A stretch of DNA of 64,000 bases from Gnetum montanum (GCA_015680685.1 MNCI01013833.1:83836-147835); one strand, 5' to 3'; positions 10,517 through 21,765 are shown, numbered from the stretch's first letter. The notes: a model not told the origin generated them from the letters alone. Numbers and translations are program-made.

Positions 10517-12456
10517 CTAAATTAAAACTTATCCTTGCGTTCCTTACAAAATATTAGGAAGGTATGAGATTATTGACTTGAATAACACTAATGGTGAATG
10601 GGATGACGTGTGAATGGATCATCATTACAATACATGAAAATATTAGTGTTCAGGACTACAAAAGTGAACACTATACACAATTGACATCCAGCCTTATTTC
10701 ACAACTGGGATAGAAGAGAGAGAGAAAAAAGAAGAAAATAAGAAGATGTGTTGTTGTTGATGCCAAGATTGCACCTTCCATTGTCCATCTATAACCATGC
10801 CATCAGTCTTGTTCCTTGCACAACTATTCTAGCACCAGTCCATCCTAAGTGTTTCCTCCAGATCCAGTGCATTGCTATATGATTGCCATCTACACATACA
10901 ACATAGTCACATATGCTAAAGGATAAGTAAATCACAATACAGTTGATACCTTGCCTCGGTGTAAGGTCCATTGGCTGAGTTGTGATATGGCTAATATGGA
11001 TTCTAGAGATATAACACTGGTGACTACCCAAGGTGTAGGGGTTAGGAGAAAATTGAAAAAATTGGACCAGGACCCCCATGACTAAGAGCGATCCTTTGAT
11101 AGCGATAGAATGGAAAAATATAAGGAATAAGAAAGATGGAGAAAAAGAAACAACAACAACACCAATAAAATGGATGTCAAAGGTGGAAATGAATAAAATA
11201 AATGGTGATTGCAAGAATGTTTAAGGGAAAGAAGTTAACTGATGCACCAATTAAGAATGCCAATGGATCCTCCCCAAAGTAGACTCATGCACTTAATGCC
11301 TTGACAATCCTACATTCAAAGAGTCTATAGGCTCTAGAAATGTCATTTGGAAGCAAGAGTTAAAGTCTTAATCACAAGAATTTACCAAAAAGAAAACAAT
11401 GCATCAACCAAAATATAGACTCTTGATATAACTGACAATAAGGTGGGAAATGGAGAAAGAATGATGAGGAGAAGAGAATGGAATGAAGTCCCAAGAACAA
11501 GGTGGTGTACAACCATTTGTGTATTTATGGTTAATGTGACTTGGTAGATCTCATTCCACATCTGGCCTCAAACAATCCACATCCAGTGACTTCGCATTAA
11601 TACACTTGGCCAATCCATCCACTTGAAGTAGCAAGAATGCTTCCACCAAAGAGTCACCACCATTCTGAGGAAATGCGAAAAGGAAAAGGTAGGGAGCGAG
11701 AAAGGGCCTTAGTTAGAGGGAACATGTTTGTTTAGTTCCATAACCAGTGATTGTAGCCCAGATGATTATTTTATCTAAGGGGTGTGCTTTGAATCCTCAT
11801 TGTTGTGTTGTTGTTGTTTTTTGTGTGAGAACCACACCATGCAAAGAATTATTATTTTTATTAACTCATCTTCCTGACAATGGAGCAACATTGGAATGGT
11901 AAGGAAAACTTAAGAAGGAAACATACAAGCACCCAAGAGAATGGCCAGCACAAATGTATCAAATCCCCTTAAAGTCACACCCTTTTCAATCCTTAAGTTC
12001 TCCCTCAGTTTGAGAAATTTCTAGTCAAAAATTCATTAATAATTTTATTATTAAGAAAGAGGCTGTACAATTCCAAGCTAAGAGAGACCATAGAAATTCA
12101 TGAATGCATGGATGATGTGGACTCATTGCCTGTTATATCAAAAGAACCATAACTTCGTATCAACATTATAACTCTAAGGTAAAAACCAAGCATTAGCAAT
12201 TAATAGAATACAGTTCATACCACCATCAGGGGCACTTATTAGGTGATGAACCTAACAAAACAAACAAGCACACAAAGAAATGAAAAAGTATGAATGATGT
12301 TGTAAAAAAAAAAATAGAAAAGTTAAGGAAATTTGTAAAACAAAAATGTGTGAAAAAAAAACTTAAAAAGGAACTGAGGGCCTCAATTGATTAGTAGAGA
12401 TGGCCATCTTCCCCATGACTGAGTTGGAAGGGGGAGATCCTAAATAATGAGCTGGG
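10517..12456 (-). other. C 3' non-coding region
   Basis: About 1.9 kb between integrase and the 3' LTR. AT-rich, with purine-rich stretches (10715-10745, 11090-11150) and A-runs (12300-12370). A 141-codon minus-strand ORF (10789-11214) has no recognised motif and looks hydrophobic and low-complexity; I do not call it a gene. No repeat structure seen. Confidence 0.6.
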
Positions 12457-12804
12457 TCATCCCTTCTCAGAGGTATTATGTACACTGGCTATCCTAAGTT
12501 CATGGAAGGGTTTGGTTTGTTGCACATTGACTAGTAATCTCTTATCAGGGCTCTTAGATTTGGATATGGTCATGGCTTTGGAGGGAAAGGTTGTATGAAT
12601 AATGTAAGGTCCTTCCCATAGTGTTTGAAAATTTGTGTGTTGTGGCACATGTGTGGGGTTCCAGTAGAGAACCTTATCTCCTGGTTGATATTTAGCCTTT
12701 CAAATCTTCAAGTCATGATGTTGCTTGTTATATTCCTTGTGCAACTCATTTGATGATAGGGCAACTAATTGATTTTCATCTAGAATGTTTAAGGTTTTCA
12801 ACCG
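12457..12804 (-). pseudogene. C integrase C-terminal (GPY/F) domain
   Basis: After the core, the minus strand reads Q-P-G-D-K-V-L-Y-W, then FQTLWEGPYIIHTTF, then the terminal VNVQQTKPFHEL. This is the GPY/F module of Ty3/gypsy integrases (W-x-G-P-Y/F), which binds DNA. The 63-codon ORF 12457-12648 carries most of it. One break separates it from the core ORF. No chromodomain follows. Confidence 0.85.
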
Positions 12805-13404
12805 TTATTTCTGTGCTAGATCAAGTTCAAGGTGGAGGTCACAAGCCATTGATAGTGTACGAAGCTTAGTTTGAATTGGAAGCGTTGGAAGTTTTCCGTA
12901 CACTAAATCATAGGGAGAGTAGCCTATAGGGAGTTTCCAAGTGGAGCGATATGCCCAAAGAGAATCATTCAGTTTAGTGCTCCAATCTCGCCTATACTTG
13001 CTAATTATCCTTGTCAATATTTTAGTGATCTCCCTATTGGTGACCTCAGCTTGTCTATTAGCTTGGGGGTGATAAGGTGTAGTCAATTTATGTTCAACCC
13101 CTAAGCATTGCATTAACTTCCAAAAAGTTGCACCTGTGAAATGTGTTCCATTATCCAAAATAAGTGCACGTGGCACACCAAACCTATTTATGATTTGTTG
13201 TTGCACAAATCGTGTAGCTGTGGATGATGTGTAGTCTGTAACCGCAACTGCTTCAGCCCATTTCATTAGATAATCTATGGCAACTACAATATAAGATTTT
13301 CCATTTGACATTGGGGTAATAGGCCCCATAAAGTCTATCCCCCAAATGTCTAAGGGTTCTAAAGGTTGAATCCATTGTTGCAGATCCTCCATTCTAGCAG
13401 TCAT
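12805..13404 (-). CDS. C integrase catalytic core
   Basis: Uninterrupted 199-codon frame, the longest clean coding stretch in C. Catalytic residues in order: first Asp in DIWGIDFMGPIT, second Asp in ALILDNGTHFTG, Glu in HPQANRQAEVTNREI, so the D-D-E triad is present. KWAEAVAV and SLWAYRSTWKLPIGYSPYDLVYG are standard plant gypsy landmarks. It joins element cDNA to the chromosome. The zinc finger lies just upstream (13405-13600) in another frame, so the full enzyme is broken; this core alone is intact. The first Met is internal to the ancestral polyprotein. Confidence 0.9.
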   Translation of the reverse strand: MTARMEDLQQWIQPLEPLDIWGIDFMGPITPMSNGKSYIVVAIDYLMKWAEAVAVTDYTSSTATRFVQQQIINRFGVPRALILDNGTHFTGATFWKLMQCLGVEHKLTTPYHPQANRQAEVTNREITKILTRIISKYRRDWSTKLNDSLWAYRSTWKLPIGYSPYDLVYGKLPTLPIQTKLRTLSMACDLHLELDLAQK

Positions 13405-13840
13405 TCCCCCATCACGTTGACAGCACTCACAAGATTGGACAAATTGATGGACATCCCAAAATAATGTTGGCCAGTAATAGCCTGCAAGCAGGATCTTAAT
13501 AGTCGTTCATCTCCCCGCATAGTGACCCCCACAGGGACCCTCATGAGCATCTTGGAGAACTGTTAGTTGGTCGACCTCGGGCATGCACCATCGAACCAAG
13601 CCATTAGGACATACTTTGTAAAGTTGTTTGTTGATCTCCATGAAGTACTTGGCTCTATGAAGAAACTATTGTTTCTTCCTAAAATCCATCTCCTGTGGTG
13701 TTTGTTGAGTAAGGAGATAGGTGAGAATGCTACTATACCAATTTTTCTCTATGGGTTGGTTATTCACTACATCGGCACAGAGGGCTTCATCAGGAAAATG
13801 ATCAGACATTACATATTCATCCTCTTTGCTGTCCTAGTGC
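13405..13840 (-). pseudogene. C integrase zinc-binding domain and RNase H-IN linker
   Basis: Minus-strand HEGPCGGHYAGR at about 13530-13560 and GYYWPTLF...C-E-C-C-Q-R at about 13410-13480 form the HHCC finger. It is followed by the core in a different frame. Stops at 13508 and further upstream. The 13600-13840 stretch holds decayed linker sequence. Confidence 0.8.
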
Positions 13841-14580
13841 AACTAAGATAAATGATCTGCAACTACGTTCTTGGTGCCTTTTTGATCGATCATCGTTAGA
13901 TTGAACTCCTGTAGGATTACCAGCCACCGTATAATACGAGGGCTAACTGTTGGCTTGTTTATGAGGAACCAGATTGCACTATGATCCATATGGATGAACA
14001 CTTTGTCACCTAACACATAGTGGCTAAACTTATCTAGTGCAAACACTACAACCATTAATTCTTTTTTGTAGTTATGTAGTTAAGTTATGCACCAACGATA
14101 CTCCTACTTGTACAGTGGATGTAGTAGGGAAATTTTTGGTCATCTAACTATGTAAGTATGGCTCCTAAGACATAATTGGACACATCAGTCATTATATGGA
14201 ATGGTTTGGACCAGTTAGGAGCTTGTAGAATGGGAGTTTCTACAAGCTTTTTTTTTCAGAGCTTGGAATGCTTGTTCACATTGCTTGGTTGATTCGAATG
14301 TTACATCCTTCTTTGTTAGCTCTACCCATAGTTTGACAATCTTGGAGAAGTTCTTAATGAATCTCCTATAGTATCCAGTGTGTCCAAGGAATGATCGAAT
14401 GTCCTTGATAGTTTTCAGTTGATGGGTGATTCCTTGGATGACCCTAACTTTATCTGGGTCTACCTCTATTCTTGAATGTGAAACCTTATGCCCAAGTACT
14501 ACATCTTCTTGGACCATTACATGGCTTTTCTGCCAGTTAAGCCTTAAGTTGATTTCTATGCATCTTTTCAGCACTTGCTC
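13841..14580 (-). pseudogene. C RNase H and RT thumb/connection
   Basis: The 14215-14574 frame has RCIEINLRLNWQKSHVMVQ, VLGHKVSHSRIEVDPDKV, then IRSFLGHTGYYRRFIKNFSK, the thumb-connection signature of Athila-like elements. The 13843-14055 frame carries FALDKFSHYVLGDKVFIHMD and PRIIRWLVILQEF, then GTKNVVADHLS, the RNase H C-terminus with D-H-L-S. A poly-T-caused frameshift lies near 14250. Confidence 0.85.
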
Positions 14581-15310
14581 TAATCAGTCCAAGGCTTGAT
14601 CAAAACTTGTTCCATAAGTGGAGAAGTCATCCACAAAGAATTCCACTCTGTTTCCTATCTGCTATTGGAATATGCTTACAACTAAGCGTTAAAATGTGGT
14701 AGGGGCATTGCACAAGCCAAACGACATTTGTTTATATGCAAACGTTCCCCAAGGGCTGGTGAATGTTGTCTTGGCTTGATCTTCTGGGGCTATTCGTATT
14801 TGGTTGTATCCACTATAGCCATCTAGAAAAATATAATAGCAATGCCTTGCTATGGTGTCTAAGAATTGGTCAAAAAATGGCAATGGAAAGTGATCCTTAA
14901 ATGTTTCCATGTTTAGTAGCCTAAAATCGATGCACACCCTCCATTTGCCTTCCTATTTCAGCATGATCACCAGAGGGCTAACCCATTTTCTATTAGCAAT
15001 GGGATATATGAACCCAGCCTTAAGAAGTTGTTCTATTTCTTCTTTTACTACTTGCTTCAATTTTGGGTTCAATTGCCTCTACGATTGTTTTCGAGGTTTC
15101 ATGGAGGGGTTAGTGTAAATCCTATGCTGGGATATCCTAGGATCTATTCTAGTTAATTCAGGGTATGACCAGGAAAAGGCTTTTGACCACTTATTTATCA
15201 CTTCCAACAATCTTTCTTTTTGTTTGGGGACAAGTATTGCATTGATGATCACCGATTTTCCATTTTCGAGGGTCATATATTCTAGATTGGTGGGCAATGG
15301 TTTCAAATCT
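14581..15310 (-). pseudogene. C reverse transcriptase
   Basis: Minus strand. 15079-15306 has VPKQKERLLEVINKWSKAFSW and DPRISQHRIY, the entry to RT. 14689-14937 has CIDFRLLNMETFKDHFPLPF, YIFLDGYSGYNQIRIAPEDQ, TTFTSPWGTFAYKQMSFGL and C-N-A-P. The catalytic F-V-D-D (EFFVDDFSTYGTSF) is at about 14600-14640. Frames are broken by TAG codons at 14683 and 14955. Confidence 0.9.
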
Positions 15311-15702
15311 AGGGGCTCTTGTTTAAATTCTTCAGGAATTTACAACTTTCCCCAGTTGATGTTTTCAAGGTTAAGGCTTGGAAGTTGGCAACGGAGTTGC
15401 TCTAGTGTATCTATGCTTTCAATGTAAGCACTAGTTATTCCCTCAATTAGTTCCATGCATGTTAGTGAGTTGCTATCTTGATCAGCCATTAGCCACTGGG
15501 TGTCTTCTTGTCGTGTGGTTGCGGCATACAAGCACTTTTGTATATAAATGTCTTGTGCATACTGATTGCATGCAGGCAATGCTAAACTTTGCATAACCCA
15601 TGATCTCTGCATGCAATTGCACCCTATGTCACTGTATGCGATGCATGGAACTTTCTTCTTCTCGATCTTTCCATGATTAACCCTAAGGGTTCGTTCTAGC
15701 AT
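15311..15702 (-). pseudogene. C pol N-terminal ORF of unknown role
   Basis: A 120-codon minus-strand frame (15340-15702) immediately inside the 5' LTR. It runs into the RT entry region in the same orientation and ends with QLPSLNLENINWGKL, a linker usually found between protease and RT. No capsid, zinc-knuckle or D-S/T-G protease motif is visible. It may be the remnant of the protease-RT linker left after loss of gag and protease. Confidence 0.5.
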
Positions 15703-15749
15703 CCCAACGATATGGATGATTTCCTATGTTCTACGTAGTGCACAAAAAA

Positions 15750-15767
15750 CTAAGTTCTCGGTGCCAA
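15750..15767 (-). other. C primer-binding site
   Basis: On the minus strand TTGGCACCGAGAACTTAG follows the LTR end CTCATCA directly, with the TGG start expected of a tRNA 3' end complement. tRNA identity not assigned. Confidence 0.65.
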
Positions 15768-16529
15768 TGATGAGTGGCGAGGTACCCCTACACTCAACCA
15801 TACAAATACGAGTGTTTCACATGCAATCCGGTCAAACTCCAAGGACTAAGTGCTTACGCACCTTAATAGAACACTCAGGGTTAATCAATTGTTGTCTTTC
15901 CAAACTTGTATTTTCATGGATGTATGGTTAAGTAAGTTTGAGGTATGTGATTTTTATAACTTTTATCTTTTTGATGTCTTATGCTAATGAGGGAAGGTGA
16001 AGAGAACTAAGTGAAGAACTTACATTCACTATTCACTAACTAAGTTCTAATTGTTCCTAACACCAGTATCTGTTCCCACTTTCTATACACATCCTAAACC
16101 AGTGCAACATTGCTGGGATTACCAAACGCTAATCGTTACTAGGTTACCAAGTGCTACACACATGCTCGAAGCGGTTGTACTAAGTGTACTTAACTAGGAG
16201 AGTCAAAGGTTGAGAGATAGGTTAATTAACTAGGAAATAATTAAATGTTCAACAATAAGTAATTACTAATTAGCTTAGTCTGCATGCTGTAAGGTTTATC
16301 ATAAAGTTCACCTTTATTGCTGTACAAAAATGTGTGCTTAGGTACAAATTGCTGGAATAAAGATTTGTTCACTCTATGACTCCTACTATGGGCACATAGG
16401 AATTATTCTAACTCTGGAATGGTAAAACTACAAGAGTTTAGCTACGGGTCTAAGTCTAAATGTTGGGAACAAAGGGTGCCACCTCTTATTTATAGAAGAT
16501 GAGGCAGGATGCGATATCGCAGCTCATAA
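15768..16529 (-). repeat. C 5' LTR
   Basis: Pairs with 9693-10505; TGATGAG start, CTCATAA end (last base changed from CTCATCA). TATA box on the minus strand at 16494-16487. Differences from the other LTR are mostly C/T and G/A transitions, plus the missing palindrome cluster. Confidence 0.92.
16487..16494 (-). promoter_or_regulatory. TATA box of C 5' LTR
   Basis: TATAAATA on the minus strand in the same AGATGAGG context as the 3' LTR copy. This is the copy that would drive element transcription leftward. Confidence 0.7.
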
Positions 16530-16534
16530 ACATG
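16530..16534. repeat. Target-site duplication of C (right)
   Basis: ACATG, identical to 9688-9692. Confidence 0.9.
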
Positions 16535-19068
16535 GATAGTGGACTGCTAGCAGGCTCATCTAGGGCTGCAACACAACAATGTAATTAGTATACATCTAAA
16601 CAACCAAAGATGCAAGAGAAAAAGAGCAACAACAAATGTTTCTCTAAGGCATTTACCTAGCAAGACTCAAATGTGACAGCAGGGGGATCTCCCAGCTACA
16701 CACCATCAAAGAGGCTAGCAAAATCACCCCCATCAAGGTGGAATAGACCCTCCACCTCCAACTATGACCTTGTGCAAGTCCTCCTTATGTGCTTCCCCCT
16801 CCTCAGCTTGAGGAGGGGCTACTTTTGCTACCACTGCCACTGCTGCTTCAACAACCCTCTGTCCTAATTCATAAACATAACACGTTATCATTAGTATAAC
16901 ATAGAAGAAAACATAAAAAAGTATAAACATAAAAAATATAAAATGAATGCATTTAGCAATATGCATATATTAACCTACAATATCTATGTGCAAGCTAAGG
17001 ATCTTGAGGCGAATCTTCTTAATCCCTCCCCTTCCAACCTTTTGAGAAGCCTCCTCTACAAGATGTGGCCTCTTGATCTTTGCTTTGGATGGCTCCACCA
17101 TCTCCACAATATAATGGCTAGCGTTGTTCACATCCCCAAGAACAACTAGGGAACACTCACCTATATTGCCACATGAATAGTGTAACCTCCCCAAGAGATA
17201 TTTACTCATCATTGAGTACGACTCATCAATCCCTTATAGGGGGGTCTTGCATGTGAGTGGTTGTGAACATGTGCTTAAGCCAAGGCTTAGATGGCTACTC
17301 ACAATCTTGCACGATCCATCGCTTACTATCACAAACCACCAAGAGCTTTGCGAACCTTCGTAGATATCTTGCAAGGAACGTGAAGTGTACGTGGGACCTC
17401 ACTTGAAGGTTGAAGTGTAGCTTGGTGATTTTTGTATGTATGCCAATGGAAATGTAGGAGGCCTAATTGAACCTTATGCCCTCTTGCAGAACCTTCTTCA
17501 TCACCTACGCTTGATCAACCCTAAGGCTTTTTCCTTAGAAGAGAAACTTTGGGAAGGCATGAGCATAAAAGAGAGGGTAGAGCTCTTAGACCTTAGGCAC
17601 ATGCACATCTTTAATTGAGATGCATTTCTGAGATCGGGTGGCCTATAACCAACCCTCAATCTCTCCTTTGTAGTCCACCTCCATGTTGGCCTTATCAACT
17701 ACCAATGGGCCATTAGTGAGGAGGCCAAAGAGGTTGGCAAAGAAGGCCTCATTGAGGTCCAAAACTGCCCTAACACTAGGCACACAGGTGACAAAGTGGT
17801 AAACATCATTACTGAAGGAGTCTATGATAGTAACCATTTTGGCCATTGAAATACTTGGGCTAAGGGCCAAGAAAAGGTCCATCAACCCATCATGTGTGAG
17901 CCAACTAGTCAATGCCTCTATGTCTTGGTGGCATAACCAATGCTACATCCCCTCCACATCACCATATTTCATGATGAGGGTTGCTTCAATGTAGCTTGTG
18001 GTGATCATTGTTACCTCTCCTAAAGCAACTACAATTGCAATAAAGGTAAGAAACAACATCAACATCATGCAAAGGAAAGTGGCAAATCAACAAGCATGTG
18101 TAATCAAGCATAAGAGCTAAAATAGTAGATGCTTACATAGAACAAATAGTATGCAGGATGAAGGTGGTGATGCAAGCATCTCTTCTAAGTTGAACTCACC
18201 ACTATCCCACTTCTCATCAAGCCAATCATGGGTCTTGTACTACTCGAACATCCTTAGGTACCAAGTAGAGTAATCCCTTAGATCAGTTTCCAACTACTTA
18301 AGGATAGCCTCCCAGACTTTTGAACTAGAGGAGAACATCTCTAGGGTAGTAAAAGTCAAGGTAAGAGCCTCTTCCTCATCATGGAGACCCTACTCGTCAA
18401 CTCTGAATCTAGAAATAAGCATGAGCAACTAGCAACTTAGCATGAGATAGTAGCAAAGGAACATAACATAAAAATCATGAGGGCACTTACTCTTTGGCGT
18501 AGTATACCTTTTTAGATTGGTTCTAGAACAAAGTATGCACACGTAGAGCAACAAAGAGGGTGTTTCTCTTATTATAGCAAGAGAACTCTAGCATCTGCCA
18601 AAGGGTCAAGCACCCTTGGGGCATCTACCTAAACCACCTACTCTATCATAACCAGTGATGGGCTCATCGGACATGAACCTAAATATGTCCCGATTAGTCT
18701 TGGGTAGTAATATGTCTCAGTGATGATGCTCACAACCTTTGTTGCTAGGTGTGACCACATCATCACATTGAAGTACTACAGCAAGAATGCTAGGAACTCA
18801 TGTGTCCCTAGTTTAAACCACATTGCTTGATAATCCACTTGCATATCTAGCATAGGCATGTTAGGAACAGGCTCACTCATGCAGCAAAGAATGCTAACAG
18901 GCTCCATGATGACTAGGATGGGCTTTAGTAGCACCTTGCAAGCACAAAAGCAACAAATGAAGCTTTAATACATACTAGATGCAATTTTGACAAAAAATAT
19001 AGCATAAGATATCATAGATTAATAAAAAATTATCTTAGGCCCCCCTGGGCCCCGTAGGTATAGGACAT
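16535..19068 (-). pseudogene. E1 antisense gene, 5' half
   Basis: Upstream exons, minus strand. Start ATG at 19068 (M-S-Y-T-Y-G-A-x-G-G), in a GTTGATGTCCTAT context shared with A and D. Exon 2 begins at about 18934 after TTGCAAG and includes WFKLGTHEFLAFLL and YFNVMMWSHLATKVV, then CYNKRNTLF: the FCP1-like region. Introns with GT...AG borders: 18490-18409 (GTAAGT...CTAG), 18136-18029 (GTAAGC...GTAG), 16974-16864 (GTTAAT...TTAG), and a donor GTAAAT near 16655. The exon at about 17640-17912 reads MAKMVTIIDSFSNDVYHFVT and VLDLNEAFFANLFGL. Indels and stops make it non-functional; its 3' half lies beyond element C. Confidence 0.72.
18409..18490 (-). other. Antisense-gene intron, E1 copy
   Basis: 82 bases, donor GTAAGTG, acceptor TTTCTAG, between C-Y-N-K-R-N-T-L-F exon and the exon starting ATTCAGAGTTGA. 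Homologous introns are 59596-59680 in D (85 bases) and 39463-39544 in A (82 bases), with borders at the same place. Confidence 0.75.
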
Positions 19069-21093
19069 CAACATATACATTTGACATGCCTACTACTCAT
19101 TGGGGTATAGCAAATTTTGCATAGCATTAACATTTTATTTCACATGTTTACACGTTTATCATTATAGTTTGCATGTTTTGGTGATTTCACATTAGCATTT
19201 CACAAGTTTAGCACTTGGCACAACTTTTGCAAAATTTTTCTAACTCCAGGTAGCGTAATCCAAAACATCTACAAAAAATTCTAACTTTGGCCATGCTCTA
19301 GAACACTGTAGAGCAAACTCCAAAATTGCAAAGAGATTCTAACTACCAACTATGCTCCCCATATAGTGTAGACCAAAATTTCAAAGAAAAAAAACTAACT
19401 ATTGAGCAGGGGTAATTTCAATGAACACTTGGTGTCAATTGTGTCTCCAAGATAAGAGCGTAGTCCTAACTATGGCCAATGAACTAAGGTTTGGTTGCTT
19501 CCCCAACGCTCTCTTCTCCATTGCACAGTGCCCCACCATGGCACCGTGCACCATCTACTACCATTTTTTCATCACGTTTGTGGTCCCTACAACTACTTTG
19601 TCAAAAGTCAGCCACAACCATGGTCCTTACGTCACACCAGGCCACCACCCCCAACAATTTTACATAAAACTAAAAAAAGAGGCTGCATAGAAATGCACCT
19701 TGGCCACACCCCCTGTCATGGCCCCTGTTGTTGTCCATCCTCAACATAGGGCATGACCTAGCCCTTATGGCCCCCAAACATACCACACCTACATTTTCTA
19801 AGAAAATTAGAGGGTGAGTCCCTACCTCATCCTTGCCCTAAGTAGGTTTCCATAGGCCGCTGCTAGAGCCCTTATCCTTGCCCATGCACTAAACTAAGAA
19901 ATTTTAAAAAATAAAAAAAATTTAACCCTGGCTGCATAACCCTCTATTCTACGAGTAGCGACTCCAAGGCCACTACCATCATCCCAATCCCTTGATTCAC
20001 CACAGAGAAAACGTAAAAATAATAAAAAAAAATCATAGAGCCCCTCACATGCCCTACCTTGTAGGTGGTAGCCCTAGGGCAGCTACCAAATCCTTATCTC
20101 TACCCCATGCAAAGAAAAAATTTTCAAAAGTTATATAGAAAATTTCCAAAAATATTTTACTATGCCCTCAACCCCATAAATGATGGATTTTGGCAACTAC
20201 CACTAAGATAAAAAACCCCTACCCATGCACAATAGAAAAAACCCATGCAAAGAAAATGTAAAGCAAAACCCTTATCCCCCCCACACACCCTCCCTACCAT
20301 GTCATTGACACAATTACTACAACGATGGCCTCTGCCACAACAAAGTACCAGCAAAATCATGCCTCAAACCCTCAATGCCAAGTGTAGGAACAAAGCACCA
20401 AAAGGAAAAAAATGCCAAAAGGGGAGAATGTAGTTGGGATACTTGGTAGACAATGGTGTCCTCTGTTCCTTCTTATGTGCCTATGATAGGTGTCCCAATG
20501 CTTGCTTTTCTTCATCAATGTTCATCAATATGGGGTGTTGGCATCTAGTTCAACGAGTCATCTTGGCAACTACACTTTTCACAAATAGTGCACTATGCTC
20601 TGAAAATTTGCATTTTTACCTTTGAAAGTGAAAGACTTACTGAAGGTGAAATGTGCTTTTATATCCCCCAAGATCACTTAATACTTTACCAACCCCAAGA
20701 CTATACTTAACCTTGTTTGCATAGTGCAGAGCATAGTTGGGTGGGAGCATAGTGACTATACTTAGAATTTTTTTTATTTTTTTGGCCACCTCAAACTTAG
20801 AAAAATTTTAAATTTTTTCTCACTACCCAATGAACATCCAAGCTAGCTCCACTTTTCCAATGCACTAAGCCTTACTCAAATGACACATCTAGCACATATC
20901 ACAGTCCAATAAGATCTTAAACTAGTACCTATGACTTGCCGAGGCCTAAAATTGGCCCATGCATACTTGCTTTTCTAACATCACATCTGCATACTTAGGG
21001 AAAATTTTATTAATTACTTTTCTTCTTGATTTTATGCATATTGCTCTTGTTAAGATAGGTGTAGCTTGACATTTTTCTCGTTTCTTTTGTAAG
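19069..21093. other. E1 spacer between antisense gene start and RT
   Basis: No coding signal. On the minus strand this is upstream of the antisense gene and would hold its promoter. Blocks: 19240-19470 with 'ctaact...ctatgctc' repeats like the LTR U3; 19480-20430 C/A-rich with CCACCATGGC-type words; 20640-20780 with 'gggagcatagt' repeats; 20930-20960 a GGCCTAAAATTGGCC unit. The same succession is seen in D (60291-61736) and inverted in A (36900-38835). No confident TATA box chosen. Confidence 0.55.
21066..21093 (+). other. Putative 3' splice site before RT (E1)
   Basis: Branch-like TTGAC, pyrimidine tract, TTTTGTAAG. The A copy (36925-36898, minus) reads TTGAC...TTTTGTAG/GAACATGAC and E2 (25998-25977, minus) reads TTGATTTTTGCAG/GATC. 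Conservation of the AG and downstream CATGACTACG in three copies supports a real acceptor. Confidence 0.6.
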
Positions 21094-21764
21094 ACCTTCA
21101 TAAGAATACAACATGACTACGTACAAGAATCTTCATTTACTCTGGTTCTTATCAAATTCCATGGTGATCTCACACAATGTATTGATCCATAAGGCTCAAA
21201 CCTTAAGCCAATAGCCTACAATGAATACATAACATCCATAGAGGCACCACTAGACTAGCCAAATCATCTAGTTAAGGCTCTAAATCTAGAGGTAGATGAT
21301 GTCATTGAGGATCCCTTTATTGAAATCCCTATAGCAACACCTAGTGGTGAGGCAAAAGAATTGAAACTTATTTCTCTGTTAAAGCCTCAACATACCCAAA
21401 ACATCACAAAAGTACTCAATGATAACATCAAGGCATTCACATGGTCTTATGAAGACATGCCAGGCTTAGATCCTGGCATAGTGCAACATAACATAATCCT
21501 CAATCCTAGCATAAAACTAGTTAAGAAGAAAGTGTGTAAGGTTAGGCCTGAGGTGGTGTTGGTCATGTGTGATGAAATCACCAAGCTCTACAAAGCTAGT
21601 TTCATCTGGGCCATTGACTATGTAGAGTGGATCTCCAACATCATGGTTGTGCCCAAGAAAAATGGAAGTATATGCATTTGCATAGACTTCCGAGACCTAA
21701 ACAAGGTAACCATGAAAGATGATTTCTCGTTGCCTAGTATTGATCAATTGGTCAATACTACAGC
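21094..21764 (+). pseudogene. E1 RT, N-terminal part
   Basis: Reverse transcriptase entry and fingers. An upstream linker holds D-x-P-N-H-L-V-K-A-L-x-L-E and IEDPFIEIP. Frame 21361-21764 has KVLNDNIKAFTWSYEDMPGL, DPGIVQHNIILNPS, VEWISNIMVVPKKNGSICIC, IDFRDLNKVTMKDDFSLPSI and DQLV. These are the standard Ty3/gypsy blocks (W-x-S-N-x-V-x-V-x-K-K-N-G, C-x-D-F-R-D-L-N-K). A single N at 21765 ends the contig piece. The palm continues in the inverted piece next door. Confidence 0.92.
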
Positions 21765-21765
21765 N
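21765..21765. other. Assembly gap base (N)
   Basis: Single N joining plus-strand RT to an inverted RT piece. About 45 bases of RT (the F-M-D-x-F-L-G-Y-N block) are missing here compared with the A copy. Confidence 0.9.

Larger units (their letters stand above)
9693..16529 (-). mobile_element. C: complete-ended Ty3/gypsy element with pol but no gag
   Basis: Full LTR-to-LTR insertion with a perfect 5-bp target duplication, minus orientation, in an exon/intron part of E1's antisense gene. Order on the minus strand: 5' LTR 16529-15768, primer site, short ORF, RT, RNase H, integrase (to 12457), about 1.9 kb non-coding, purine tract, 3' LTR 10505-9693. RT motifs (SGYNQI, APEDQAKTTFTSPWGTFAY, FVDDFSTYG) resemble the Athila branch. 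Only about 65 bases separate the LTR from the first ORF, so gag and most of protease are missing. LTRs differ by scattered mainly transition changes plus an indel. Confidence 0.9.
7729..21093 (+). other. E1 putative intron between protease and RT
   Basis: Interval separating protease from RT. Left border AAG/GCATCC (donor GT decayed; D keeps AAG/GTACTC and A keeps AAG/GTACCC). Right border: TTGAC, a pyrimidine-rich tract and TTTTGTAAG at 21066-21093, matching A's TTGAC...TTTTGTAG/GAACATGAC. Without C the length is about 6.52 kb, against about 6.60 kb in A. Ogre elements are known to splice an intron between pro and rt; this looks like an expanded version with an antisense gene inside. Splicing itself is inferred. 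Confidence 0.6.

Noticed and set aside
10789-11214. 141-codon minus-strand ORF in C's 3' region
   Set aside because: Hydrophobic, low-complexity, no known motif and no homologue in other elements of the window.
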